Source: Prorocentrum cordatum
Taxonomy: Eukaryota > Sar > Dinophyceae > Prorocentrales > Prorocentraceae
Direction of reading: 5' to 3'
Length of the DNA: 64,000 nucleotides
Assembly (NCBI GenBank): GCA_963575745.1
Contig: CAUYUJ010018862.1
Coordinates: forward strand, 110,001-174,000
Each line of letters begins with the position of its first letter. Positions within the stretch are counted from its first letter, which is position 1. The notes beneath the pieces are model-generated. The model worked only from the letters and a program-made list of their open reading frames with translations. It had not been told where the DNA came from and did no database searches. The position numbers and the translations under genes were made by a program. Below are positions 20,356-30,040 of the stretch, piece by piece.

Positions 20356-20426
20356 TAGACTTGAGCCGCGACACCAGCGGCCAACAAGTACGCACACCCA
20401 GCAATGTACTTCGGAGAAGCTCGCTC
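20356..20426 (-). repeat. Split direct repeat A1
   Basis: 71 bp identical to 13957-14027. It is the 5' end of the element in its coding orientation and is followed directly by (GGA)n on the plus strand. Confidence 0.95.
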
Positions 20427-20868
20427 GGAGGAGGAGGAGGAGGAGGAAGGAGGAGGATCACGAGAACGAGGAGGAGGAGATGGATGAATGGATCGATGGA
20501 TGTATGATGAAGATGATGATGGTGGTGATGATGACGATGACGACGATGACGATGCTGCTGCTGAAGACGGTAATACTAATGCACATGATAATACTCATGA
20601 TGATGATGCTGCCGATGATAGTGCTGATGCTGATCGCTGATGATGATATTGGTGATGCTGATGATGATGACGACACTTGCGATGATGATGGTGATGATGA
20701 TGGTGATGATGATGCTGGTGATGATGACGATCATGATGACGATGATGGTGGTGGTGATGAGAATGATGACGAGGATGCTGCTGCTGATGATGATGCTGAT
20801 GATGATAATGATGATGGTGATGGTGGTGGTTGTGGTGGTGATGGTGATGGTGCTGGCGATGATGAGGT

Positions 20869-20942
<74 letters not shown>

Positions 20943-21102
20943 ATGATTATGATGATGATGATGATGACGACGACGAGGAGGAGGAGGAGGAGGAGGAGGA
21001 GGATGATGATGAGATAAAGAGGAGGGAGGAGGAGGAGGAGGAGGAGGAGGAGGAGGAGGAGGAGGAGCAGGAGCAGGAGGAGGAGGAGGAGGACGACGAC
21101 GA
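20427..21102. repeat. (GGA)n, degenerate (GAT)n, then (GAG)n
   Basis: (GGA)n at 20427-20475 is the right-hand continuation of the microsatellite split by the retrotransposon. At 20499-20975 GAT triplets dominate, with GGT, GCT and GAC variants, and become pure near 20870-20940. At 20976-21102 GAG/GGA triplets return. Poly-Asp/Met/His frames here are artefacts. Confidence 0.95.
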
Positions 21103-21255
21103 GGGAGAAGGGTGCGGAAAGAATCTGTCCTTTCCTCCCCTGGCGGGCGCCCTTCAACCGCTCCACCAACATGAGGTCCGCGGCCTGAGTTCGCCCCCGC
21201 CGGGCCGAGCGGACCGGACGGCATGGACCGGGCGGGGACAACAAGGGGTGGGGGG

Positions 21256-21480
21256 GGCAGGGGCCGGCCGAGGGATGAGGAGCACCCTGATGGAGGAGGG
21301 GAGCGGCCAATGGGGGACACACCAACGGGGAAGTGGAGCGCCAAGGGGGGGCAGGGGCCGGCCGAGGGATGAGGAGCACCCTGATGGAGGAGGGGAGCGG
21401 CCAATGGGGGACACACCAAGGGGGAAGGGGAACGCCAAGGGGGGGTGGGAAGGGAAACGCCAACGGGGGAGGAGGAGCTC
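21256..21480. repeat. 94-bp G-rich tandem repeat
   Basis: Two nearly identical 94-bp copies carry GGGGCCGGCCGAGGGATGAG and GGAGCGGCCAATGGGGGAC, followed by a partial third. Confidence 0.85.
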
Positions 21481-21529
21481 CCCAGTGGAGGGGGAGCACC
21501 CCGGTGGAGGAGGGGAGGGGAACGCTCTG

Positions 21530-22237
21530 GTTGGCATGGCCGTTTTGGCTCTGGCCAGTCTGGCGAGGCGGCCTGGCCGCGGGACGCGCTCGCAGCTCGC
21601 ACATCGTGATCCGCAGCCGCTGGGGTCCGGCTTCGAGCGGAGTGGCTTTCGGCTTGCTCGGCTGTGGTGGCAGGCGCCCAGTCCCACTGGGCCGTTGGAA
21701 GGTCCGCGCGCGCACTTGCGAGCAGTCCTCTCGATAACCTGTCCTGTTCTGGGCTGCGGCAACGGGCTCTGTGTGTAGGCTGCCCGTATGAGTCTCGTGA
21801 GCCCCCGCAGGGTAAGCTCCGGCCTCGAAACGGTGGGGATGTGGCAGCATACCACGTCTTGCGCTGACGCTCTCTGCGGTATGCTCCACAGTGACACGAG
21901 GGCAGCGCTCGGACCCCAAACAGTGAGACAGGAGACGGCCATGATGGACATTGCGTGTGACGAGATACAGTCAACCCGTATAGTAAGGATGCGCGGTAAG
22001 GATGCAAGGGCCTTGAAAGGCGATGGTGACGTTTTTCGAACGAGGCTGGCCAAGGATGCAAGGGTACCCTTGGGAAGATTGCCCATGCTTGCTATGCGGG
22101 TGGACTCTACGACAGGTTCGTGCCGTGCGACGACCCTGGTGTTGGCCCCCGACACCGCGCGGAGCGCTCGACCTCGAGCGATCGGCGGCTTGCCCGTGGC
22201 CAGAGCGTCCCACGACTGCCGCTTTTGAGCCACTCGG
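21530..22237. other. No gene recognised
   Basis: Unique-looking mixed sequence. Open frames are short and lack domains. Confidence 0.5.
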
Positions 22238-22432
22238 GAGCGGCCAAGAGGGGGTGTCAAAGAGGGTGGGGTGCAAATCATGACCTGCGGCATGTGCGCG
22301 GCCCAGCGGGGGGGCCAGGGACGTAATGAGATAAGAAGAGGCGCCTTGAGATCTGGGGAGATATCATGGCCCCCGCCATGATATCCCCCCCCCCTGGTCA
22401 TCACCCCCCTCTTTTCCGCCCCCGAGACTGCC
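22238..22432. repeat. Dispersed repeat, copy 2, with hairpin
   Basis: Homologous to 1795-1970. It carries the same hairpin at 22355-22370 / 22375-22390 with a CCCC loop. It is followed by two diverged copies of a short block starting CTGCCGCTTCTG (22430 and 22643). Confidence 0.7.
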
Positions 22433-22483
22433 GCTTCTGGGCCACTAGCAGCGTCAAATCTCGAGCGCGCGCCACATCGAACC

Positions 22484-22565
22484 GCATCGCCGATGCATCG
22501 GCGATGAGGCGCGGTCCGCCGACTCCATCGACCTCGACTCCACTTGGTCGGCCTGGAGAGTGTCA
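22484..22565. repeat. Palindromic dispersed repeat, copy 1
   Basis: Contains CCGCATCGCCGATG followed by its near inverse, then CCGACTCCATCGACC and TTGGTCGGCCT. It is related to 26507-26640 and 38740-38875. Confidence 0.6.
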
Positions 22566-22580
22566 GAGCAGCAGTAGAAG

Positions 22581-22890
22581 CACGAGGAGGAGGAGGAGGA
22601 GGAGGAGGAGGAGGAGGAGGAGGAGGAGGAGGAGGAGGAGGACCTGCCGCTTCTGAGCCACTGGCGGCGTCAGATCTCGAGCGCGCGCCACCGCGTCGCC
22701 GCCGCGCCGGCACGACGGGAGCCTGCCGCGGGCGGTGCCCGTCGGGGGCAGGCCGAGCCCTGCCGATCGGCGAGGGGCAGGGCAGAGCCACGGAGCCAGG
22801 GACGAGGAGTAGGAGGAGGAGGAGGAGGAGGGGGAGAAGGAGGAGGAGGAGGAGGAGGAGGAGGAGGAGGAGGAGGAGGAGGAGGAGGAG
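22581..22890. repeat. Two (GGA)n tracts
   Basis: Tandem GGA at 22581-22641 and 22806-22890, separated by GC-rich unique sequence. Confidence 0.9.
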
Positions 22891-25717
22891 GGGACACACG
22901 CCGTTCCTTTCTAATCGTGCTCGTTGCTAATCGTGCTCGTTTCTAACTGTTCCTGGCCCCCTTGGTGGCCAGGGAGAGGCCCAGGGTAGAAGAACTAGGA
23001 GTGAGAGGATCTTGCCCCCCACAAAAAAATTCAAAGAACTTCCGAAGAATGAGACATGAACAACGTGTAATCGGAGACAGGGCGCTGCTATGCACATCGG
23101 CCACGGGCAGGGCACGATCACCGGGGCCAGGGGCAGTGGGGGCGGGACGGGGCCGAACGGTGGAAAGTGGCGACGGCACAGAGACACGCTAGGGCCAAAG
23201 ACGGCTGGGAACAAGGCCGAGTCATGGAAAATCGCGCCGGCCCGACGCAGATCACTACAGTGCAAATCAAAGCCTTCTCAGTCCAAGAGCTGTTCGTCGC
23301 TCGCCAACTCGTCGACGTGCGAGAGGACGAACATGTCGTTCTCGCATCGGCGCCGCGCAAGTTTCGCCTGACAGTGACAATGCCGCCTCGGCGCAGCGCA
23401 TACTTTTCACTCGCCAGTTTGTTGGGGGCGGTGCGTGTTGCGGTCGCCGAACTGCATGAAAGCGGCAGTGGCAGCGGGGCGGCGCGAGAGCGGGCCAAAT
23501 GCCATTCTCGCCCAAGGCGCCGCGCAGCTTGTGCGCAAAATTGGCAGTGCCATCCCAGCGCGGCGCACGAGTCGCCTTCGCCGCGCCTGTCTTGGCCGCC
23601 CGACAGAAGGCCGAAAGATGCGCTCGCCGCATCGCCGCGCAACTGTTTCCTGACGTTCCGCTCCCGCCCGTGCGCGAGTGCCTGCTTTCGCCACGGCGTC
23701 AGCGTCGGGACCGCGCGCGGGTGCCTTCTTTCGCCAGGTGGAACGCCTTCGAGCCCCCAAGCAAATTCGTGCGCCGCCGTTGCTCTTGGGGCTGCCCCCC
23801 TGTGTGCGCCGCACGTGCCGGCCGAGGTTGTGCCACCCTTGGGCTCCCGCGCTCTGGGAGGCAGCGTGGGAGTGGGCGGGGCCCGCTGGCAGCGCTCGAC
23901 CTGGCCAGCCCGACCCCTCCCGGACACCCTCCCCCTCCCCTCCCTTCCCCTTCTACCCTTTGCCGACCTGGTGGCCGCACGGTCTCGCCGGCGCTTCCGC
24001 CCCCGCCCAGGCCTCGCGGGTCAGGGGTCCCAGAGCATCGCCAGCGCGGCCGAGCGGCCCCCTCCACCAGCCCGCCTCTTCCCCCCAAAACCTCCTCCCT
24101 CCGACCCCCCCCGCTCCTGATCGCGCTTCCCCCCCCCGCCCCCCCTTCCTCCCCTGCTTCCCTCCCCTCGGGCGCCTCGGCCACGCGCGCCCATCAAACA
24201 TGGCCCGAGGGTGTCAAATCGCCGGGCCAGGGCGCCGAGAGCATCCCCCGGGGACACCGTTGTCGCGGCGGGGCGGGGCCGCGGCAGGGGTAGATGTGGA
24301 CCGGCTCGGCTCGGGCAAGAGGAAGCGCCGTGCCCCGCAGCGCCGTCTGACTCCCGCTCCCCCTCTGAGGGGTGGGCACCGTCATGGAGCTCATGGAGCT
24401 CAACAGCAGTTGTGGCAGTGCCTACGGCCCGCCCTGCCTGGCGCTGGTGGGCGGGGAGGGAGGGGGGGGGAGGAGAGAGCGGGGAGGGCCCCGAAGGCCC
24501 GAAGGGAGGGAATCGGGGAAGCCGGGGGGGGGGGGGGGGAAGGCGGGGGGGGGGGCGAGGGGAGCGGGGAGGCGGAGGCGTGTGGGGGGGGCGGGGGGCG
24601 AGAGGCGAGGGGGCCCCGGGGGAGGAGAGAGGGGAGGGCCCCGACGGGAGGGACGCGAGGCCGGGGACCGCTCCGCCCTCCCTCCCGGCTCGGCCCGGCC
24701 GCGGCCTCGACCACGGGCCCCCCCCTGCTGCCCGTCGGCCCTCGGTGGTCTCTTCGGCGGTCTTCTGATCTTCGGGGCTGCCTGGCGGCCTCCGGCGCGA
24801 GAGCCGTGGAGTGGCGCGCGCAGCGAGGTCGCCGTCGCTCGGACGTCCACCTGTGGGTCCCCCCGCTGCCCCGTCGGCCCCGGGTGCGCGCGGCCAGCCC
24901 TGGGCCGAGGGGTTTCTGCGGGGGCGGGCCGTGCTGCCGACGTGTCCCGAAGGCTGGGTCGCCCGGCCGTTGGGGGCCCAGCCCCGCAGAACAGTGCGCG
25001 CGCGCACGGAGGCACCCATCATCTTGTCAGGCCCCAGCGGGCGCCCAGGAGAGGCACCTGGGGGGCAACCGCGGGCGCAGCCCAGGAAAGGCACTCGGGA
25101 GGTCTTCTGGCGGTCCTCGGCGGTCTTCGGTGGCCTTCGCCAGGCTTCGGGGCGGCCCGGCGTCCTTCGGCGCGCGAGCCGGGCGGGCGCGCTCAGCGAG
25201 GTCGCCATCGCTCGGACGTCCATTCCCCGTGCATTTGTCGGTCTCGCGCGTTCCCTTCCTCTCTCTCTCTCTCGTAGGATGATCCACGATGCTTCTCGAT
25301 GCTCCCCGCCGAGAAAGCATGCACACGCCGGAGCGATGCCGGGCCTCGGGGCCCCTGGTCGAAGACCCGAGCGCAGGAGCTTCGGCCTGGGAGGGTCCGG
25401 CAGCGCCGAGGGAGGCCACCACCACCAGGGGGGGCGCCGCCCCTTCGAGGAACTCCGCCATCCTCCTGAGGAGATGCGCTTTTTCTTTGGTTTGGACTTT
25501 TTGAAACTCCACAGCCATCCAAAAACGACCCCCAGACAGCCCAAGTCCCCTCGAGCTCCGACCCTGGAGCCTCGACCCTCAGGAGGGGCTGGCGACTGCC
25601 CGAGAGGGGCGCGAGTCTCGGCTGCACGAAAGAGTGGCCCCAGGCCAGGGTGGCCTCCGGTGCGCGGCTTCAGGGGGGCCCTGCAGGTAGGGGGCCGCAT
25701 GCGAACCCTGCCCCTGC
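22891..25717. other. GC-rich region with local duplications, no gene recognised
   Basis: Long frames are open on several strands at once at very high GC, so they carry little weight. A block at about 24740-24850 (CTTCGGCGGTCTTCTG ... GCAGCGAGGTCGCC) is repeated at about 25105-25225. G-runs dominate 24450-24660. Shorter GCCGCGCAA-type words recur at 23350-23650. Confidence 0.5.
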
Positions 25718-25925
25718 CCCCCACGATTTCTGAGGGGGAGGGTGGGGTAGGCTCCCGAGCGGACTGAACCCCACCCTCCCCCTTAGAAATCGTGGGAGGT
25801 AGGGGTAGGCTCCCGAGCGAAGTGAACCCCACCCTCCCCCCCAGAAATCGTGGGGGGTAGGGGTGGGCTCCCGAGCGAAGTGAACCCCACCCTCCCCCTC
25901 AGAAATCGTGGGGGGCAGGGGTCGG
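25718..25925. repeat. Hairpin plus ~63-bp tandem repeat
   Basis: A 29-bp arm starting CCCACGATTTCTGAGG at 25720-25748 is complementary to 25768-25796 with one mismatch and a 19-base loop. The right half is then repeated twice more as direct ~63-bp units containing GGCTCCCGAGCGAAGTGAAC. Confidence 0.85.
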
Positions 25926-26506
25926 GCTCGCGTGCGGCCCCCTGGCAGGGAGCCAACATCTACGCGCGCAGGCCAGTGCCTGGGGGCTCCTCCGTGCGCC
26001 CGCCGTGGAGGCCACTCCGGCGAGGGGCCGTGCTCACGCGCGGCCGAGCGGAACGCTCCAGAGCCCACCAGTGAAGGGGCCCCAGGGCACACAAATGAAT
26101 ACACACAAATAAAGATATTCCCCATATTTTCCCCATATTTTCTGGGTTTTTGTCTTCCCCCCCACTTCCCATGTTTTCCCGTATTTTCCTGGGATTCGAC
26201 GATTAATTGTGTCTGTGTCCTTTTTCTTCTCCTGAACCAGAACGGTCCAAATGTCCCAAAGTCTTCTCGAGCTCCGATCCTGGAGCCTCAGCCTTCGGGA
26301 AGAACTGGTGACCCTCCCCATGCCCCCCTCCCCCTGGCACCGCCCGAGCGGGGCGCGGCCATCGGCTGCACGCAAGAGTGACCCCCCGAGCAAGCGCGAC
26401 CTTCGACCTCCGATCCCGGGACCTCGACCCTCGGGAGAGGAACTGGTGACCCTCATACTGAGAGGCCTCCAGCATTGTGTCCGAGCGGCTGGGATCGGAG
26501 GATCGC

Positions 26507-26640
26507 GCCGCATCGCTGGTGCATCGGCGACGTCGGCGTGGAGGAAATCGGGCTCCACATCGAGCCGCATCGCCGATGCATCGGCGATGCGGCGCAACCC
26601 TTCGACCCCATCTGCACCGGACCCCACCTGGGAGGCCTAG
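26507..26640. repeat. Palindromic dispersed repeat, copy 2
   Basis: Contains a perfect 30-bp palindrome at 26564-26593 (half-site GCCGCATCGCCGATG and its complement). It continues with CAACCCTTCGACCCCATCTG and CACCTGGGAGGCCT. Related copies lie near 22.5 and 38.8 kb. Confidence 0.75.
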
Positions 26641-26661
26641 ATTTTGGACGCCCGAAATGGG

Positions 26662-26836
26662 TACGGAAAGAATGGGTGCAATGCCCAACAACAACTGTTG
26701 TTCCGAACCAACAGCGGCCGCTGTTGGGCAGGCGGCCTTCTGCCTCACATGGACACAGGCCGCGGCGGCGCGGACAGCGAGTCCTGTTCAAGATGAACAG
26801 GAACTGCTGTTGGGCATCGTACCCATTCTTTCCGTA
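26662..26836. mobile_element. 175-bp inverted-repeat (MITE-like) element
   Basis: Termini of about 40 bp begin TACGGAAAGAATGGGTGC and end GTACCCATTCTTTCCGTA, inverted with a few mismatches. The inner ends include CCCAACAACA / CTGTTGTTGGG-type sequence. The interior has no coding capacity. No clear target-site duplication is visible. Confidence 0.65.
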
Positions 26837-27046
26837 TAGTGGGGGCTCGGCCACAAGAAACCTCCGCAAGAAACCCAGCCCTGAAATACGCGATTTGTTC
26901 AGTGAAAATCCACATGTGTCGATCGAAAATCGTCAAGATCTGATTGGGAGCCCATCAAAATCCAAGAAACCCAGGGCACCCTGGCAAAATCCAACTGGTT
27001 TCTTGGCACGCGCCCCCACTGTACCCATTTAGGGCGTCCAGATAGA

Positions 27047-27219
27047 CTAGTTCCCCCCCCTGGCAGTGCCCGACAGGAGCACAGGTAGGGGATCGTGGCG
27101 CGCAAGGGCCCCGGCGATGCGCGCCGCGTTCTCGGCGTCGCCGCACCCGAGCTCGGCGGCGAGCTTCTTGACCCGGCGCTTGGCGTCCTGGCGCCAGGCT
27201 TTGCCGGCGGCCCTCTTCC
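27047..27219 (-). CDS. Short hidden coding segment (probable C-terminal exon)
   Basis: One minus-strand frame has the sharpest coding signature among the non-mobile sequence: third positions are about 90% G/C, first about 67% and second about 50%. It encodes a basic, helix-forming stretch including AGKAWRQDAKRRVKKLAAEL, then GCGDAENAARIAGALARHD, and ends ...LLSGTARGGN at a TAG (27047-27049). Upstream it merges with the purine strand of a (TCC)n tract, where an AG acceptor is possible (AGGAAACAG). No family is recognised. It could be the last exon of a host gene or a gene fragment. The start coordinate is approximate. Confidence 0.45.
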
Positions 27220-27224
27220 TCTGT

Positions 27225-27475
27225 TTCCTCCTCCTCTCCTCCTCTACCCTCCTCCTCCTCCTCCCTCATTCCTCCTCCGCCCTCATTCCTCCTCCCTCCC
27301 CCCTTCTCCTTCCCCTCCTCCCTCCTCCTTCTTTCCTCCTCCTCCCTCGTCTCTCCTCCCTCCTCCCTCCTTCCTCCTTCCCCCTCTTCCTCCTCCTTTG
27401 CCTCCTTCCTCCTTCCTGCTCCCTCCTTCCTCCTTCCCTTCCTCCTCCTGACCATCCATCCATCCTCCCTCGAGA
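27225..27475. repeat. (TCC/TTCC)n pyrimidine tract
   Basis: Imperfect TCC, TTCC and CTCC repeats. The tract and its downstream block (to about 27560) resemble 28829-29090. Confidence 0.9.
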
Positions 27476-27560
27476 TGGCCTCTCGGACGCGGGCAGCCTG
27501 GAAAGGGCGAGGGGCCTCTCCTGTTGCCCCCCATTTCCTCCTCTGCTTCCTTCCTTCTCT
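27430..27560. repeat. Dispersed block, copy 1
   Basis: Contains CATCCATCCTCCCTCGAG, GGCCTCTCGGACGCGGGCAG and GGGCGAGGGGCCTCTC, which recur in the same order at about 28965-29075. Confidence 0.75.
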
Positions 27561-27680
27561 TCGTGCTGTTGGTCCGCCCGAATGCTCCCTGGAGCTCCGC
27601 CGCGGGATCGGCCTGTCTTTAGGCCTCGTCCGCTGACTGCTGGTGGAAGTGCCCATCTGAGCGCGTTTCCTCAAAACTCA

Positions 27681-27900
27681 AAAGGAGGTCCAGCTGAAAA
27701 GGGGGTGGTGCAATAGATTTCGGGCCATTGTATTGCACACGTACTGCGCCGGACAATTGTATTGCATTGTATTGCAAGTAATGTATTGCGCGCAAAAATC
27801 CAGCAACACATTTGCGCCCTGGGACGCATGGCGCGCCCAACCCCCACAAATTTATTGCTCCAAATCCATTGCACCACCCCCTTGTCGCTGGACCCCCTTT
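27681..27900. mobile_element. 220-bp inverted-repeat (MITE-like) element
   Basis: Termini of about 40 bp (AAAGGAGGTCCAGCTG ... GGGGGTGGTGCAATAGATTT on the left) are inverted at 27862-27900 with three mismatches and one gap. The interior repeats the word TGTATTGCA several times and has no coding capacity. This fits a non-autonomous element of an unrecognised family. Confidence 0.65.
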
Positions 27901-28757
27901 CAGGTCAACCCGAGCGTTGGCGTTTCCCTTTCGGTCGAGCTGCGGAAGCGGTCCGCCCGATCTCGCCCTGGAACTCCGCCGCTGGATCTGCCTTCCGTCT
28001 CCTCGGGGGCCCCGTCGGGGGCCGCGCTCTCTGGCTCGTGTTGAAGGCTTCCTTGTCCCCCGAGTTTCGGCCTCGTTCGCGGGACAGCCTGCTGGCTGGT
28101 TCCTCCTCTCCCCCCCCCCCTTTCCTCCCTTCCTCTCTCTCTCCTGGTCCTCGCTGGGCTAGGTTGGGCCTGGGCGGGGATGGACCGCAGCTTTCCGGAG
28201 CCATCCGGCTCCACCCGTGCTTGCATAGCTCAGCGCCCTTCAATCCATGATTGCAGCCCTCGACGGGCTCCGGGGGTGCGCTCTGGACCGAGCCACCGGG
28301 AGCCGAGCAGCACTGATCTCTGCTCCTCCTGGGGTGGCCCCCTCTCCCTCCGTTCTCTCAGCCTCGCAGCTGCGTCCCGCGCTGACGCGACGAGGCGGCT
28401 GGGAGTACGGGCGGGGGTCCCTGTGGGAGGGAGTCGCCGAGGCCCCCCTCCCCAGGCTTTCCCCTCCTCTCCATCGCGCTTGCTTCCAGGGCCAAGGAGC
28501 GGCTCCTCCTCCGTGGGCCCAGGAGAAGCGAAGCGCGGGGCCAGGATCGGTCGGGCGTTCTTCGGTCCGTCCCCTGTCCTCCCCCTCCCTTTGCCCTATC
28601 CCCGTACGCGGTGCTTCCCCTTTCCCTGAACGGACGCTGCGGGGTCGCGGCAGTCGCCGTCCTTCGGCCCTGCTGCCCTCTGCTAAAGGGGTCGTGCCCG
28701 CGCCCGTGCCCGCGCCCCCACAATGCCGCCTCGCTGGGAGGAATCCATCCAAATTCA
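27901..28757. other. GC-rich stretch, no gene recognised
   Basis: Overlapping open frames on both strands with no domain and no clear third-position bias. Confidence 0.45.
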
Positions 28758-28960
28758 TCCATCCATCCATCCATCCATCCATCCATCCATCCATCCATCC
28801 ATCCATCCATCCATCCATCCATCCATCCCCGTTCTTTCCTCCTCCTCCCTCCTCTCTCCTCCCTCCTCCCTCCTCCCTCCTTCCCCCTCTTCCTCCTCCT
28901 CTGCCTCCATCCTCATTCCTGCTCCCTCCTTCCTCCTTCCTTTCCTCCCTCCTTCCTCGT
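28758..28960. repeat. (CCAT)n then (TCC)n
   Basis: About seventeen tandem CCAT units (28758-28828), followed by imperfect TCC/CTCC repeats. Confidence 0.95.
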
Positions 28961-28964
28961 CCTG

Positions 28965-29090
28965 ACGATCCATCCATCCTCCCTCGAGCTGGCCTCTCGG
29001 ACGCGGGCAGCCTGGGAAGGGCGAGGGGCCTCTCCCATTATCCCCCCATTCCCTCCTCTGCTCCCTTCCCTCTCTTCGCCCTCGCCTCCC
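28965..29090. repeat. Dispersed block, copy 2
   Basis: Second copy of the block at 27430-27560, also placed directly after a TCC tract, so tract and block appear to have moved or duplicated together. Confidence 0.75.
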
Positions 29091-29164
29091 TCCCTCTCCC
29101 TCCAAGGGGCCGCGCTGGAGCCCTCGGGCTGCCAGCGGGCCCCCGCGCAGGCCGAGCCCGCCCC

Positions 29165-29730
29165 ACCGCAGAATGACTTTGCATCAGGTGATGCCAGCGA
29201 TCGTAAAACAACAACGCAAACAAATCAGTTTTTTGTTCAAAAACAAATCACCCAAACGCCATGTACACGATGAAAGGCGGGCGACGAAAACATACAAAAT
29301 CTCGAAAAAACACACTGTTGTTTATCTTTATGTTTGTTTTATCGGCTTCTGCAAGGCATCTGAAAATTCGAAATTTGCATCCGCTATGGTATAACTGCGC
29401 ACAACTTTCCTGGAATAACAAATGGAACTTCAAAATAAAGAAAACACCCCAAAAATAAAATCCAAAATTCAAGAAATTTTCTAATAAATAAGAACCAAAA
29501 ATTACAAACTATTTCTTTTCTATATATGCTGATACAAAAACGCGCGCATAAACATTTCCAAATTAATACTTTTCTAGTAGACGTAATACATTTAACAATT
29601 GTCAACACACTTTGAAATCTACGTTAACATGACTGCTGCTGTTGTGTTATTTGAGAATCAAAATCTCATCGTAAAACTGGTGAATTGAACTCGATCGAAA
29701 TACATTTCGTTAACAGAAATAAAATCTGAA
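29165..29730. other. AT-rich island, no gene recognised
   Basis: About 560 bp of A/T-rich sequence with A-runs and words such as AAAATAAAATCCAAAATTC, in sharp contrast to the GC-rich DNA on both sides. No frame longer than about 95 codons is open and no organellar or rRNA sequence is recognised. Its origin is unknown. Confidence 0.7.
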
Positions 29731-30040
29731 CGGACAGCCCGCCCGACCGCTCTGGCGGCTTCTCCCGCTCTCGGGGCCGTGCCGCTCGAGGGGGCCGGCC
29801 GGGCGGGGAGACGCCACGCCGACCGCGCCCGCCCGGCCCGCGCGGCATCCACCCCGGGGCGCCAGCCGGGGATGGGCGGCCAGGGGTCGGGAGGCACGGT
29901 GGCGCGGGCAAGCGTCAGCCCCCAGAGGGGGCGCCGGCCCGCCGACCGCGACTGCGTTGGCCCACAGGCCCTTCGGGGTGGCGGCGCTCGCGGTGGGGCG
30001 GTCATGGCCCCGATGGGGCCTTTCACAGCATGAGCAGTCC
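29731..30040. other. GC-rich stretch, no gene recognised
   Basis: A minus-strand frame is open with G/C-rich third positions, but first positions are equally rich, so the signal is not decisive. Confidence 0.4.

Larger units (their letters stand above)
13749..20426 (-). mobile_element. Apparently full-length YR retrotransposon with split direct repeats (PAT/Ngaro-type, DIRS order)
   Basis: A 6.7-kb minus-strand element. Read in its coding direction the order is A1 (71 bp), gag-like ORF, reverse transcriptase, RNase H, tyrosine recombinase, methyltransferase-like domain, B1 (151 bp), A2 (71 bp), a 57-bp spacer and B2 (151 bp). A1-ORFs-B1-A2-B2 is the diagnostic split-direct-repeat layout of PAT/Ngaro-type YR retrotransposons, which replicate through a circular intermediate and insert with a tyrosine recombinase instead of an integrase. 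Both A copies and both B copies are identical, which implies recent activity. (GGA)n sequence abuts both outer ends, giving sharp boundaries. Oddities are a TAG between gag and pol, the YR in a separate frame, and a probable frameshift in the 5' part of ORF1. Confidence 0.9.

Noticed and set aside
20480-22061. Open frames of 430-490 codons rich in Asp, Met, His or Ile
   Set aside because: Artefacts of the GAT/GAG repeats with G-rich flanks; no domain in any frame.
23678-25832. 534- and 603-codon frames in very GC-rich sequence
   Set aside because: Several frames on both strands are open at once; composition is Pro/Arg/Gly with no domain and no position-specific codon bias.
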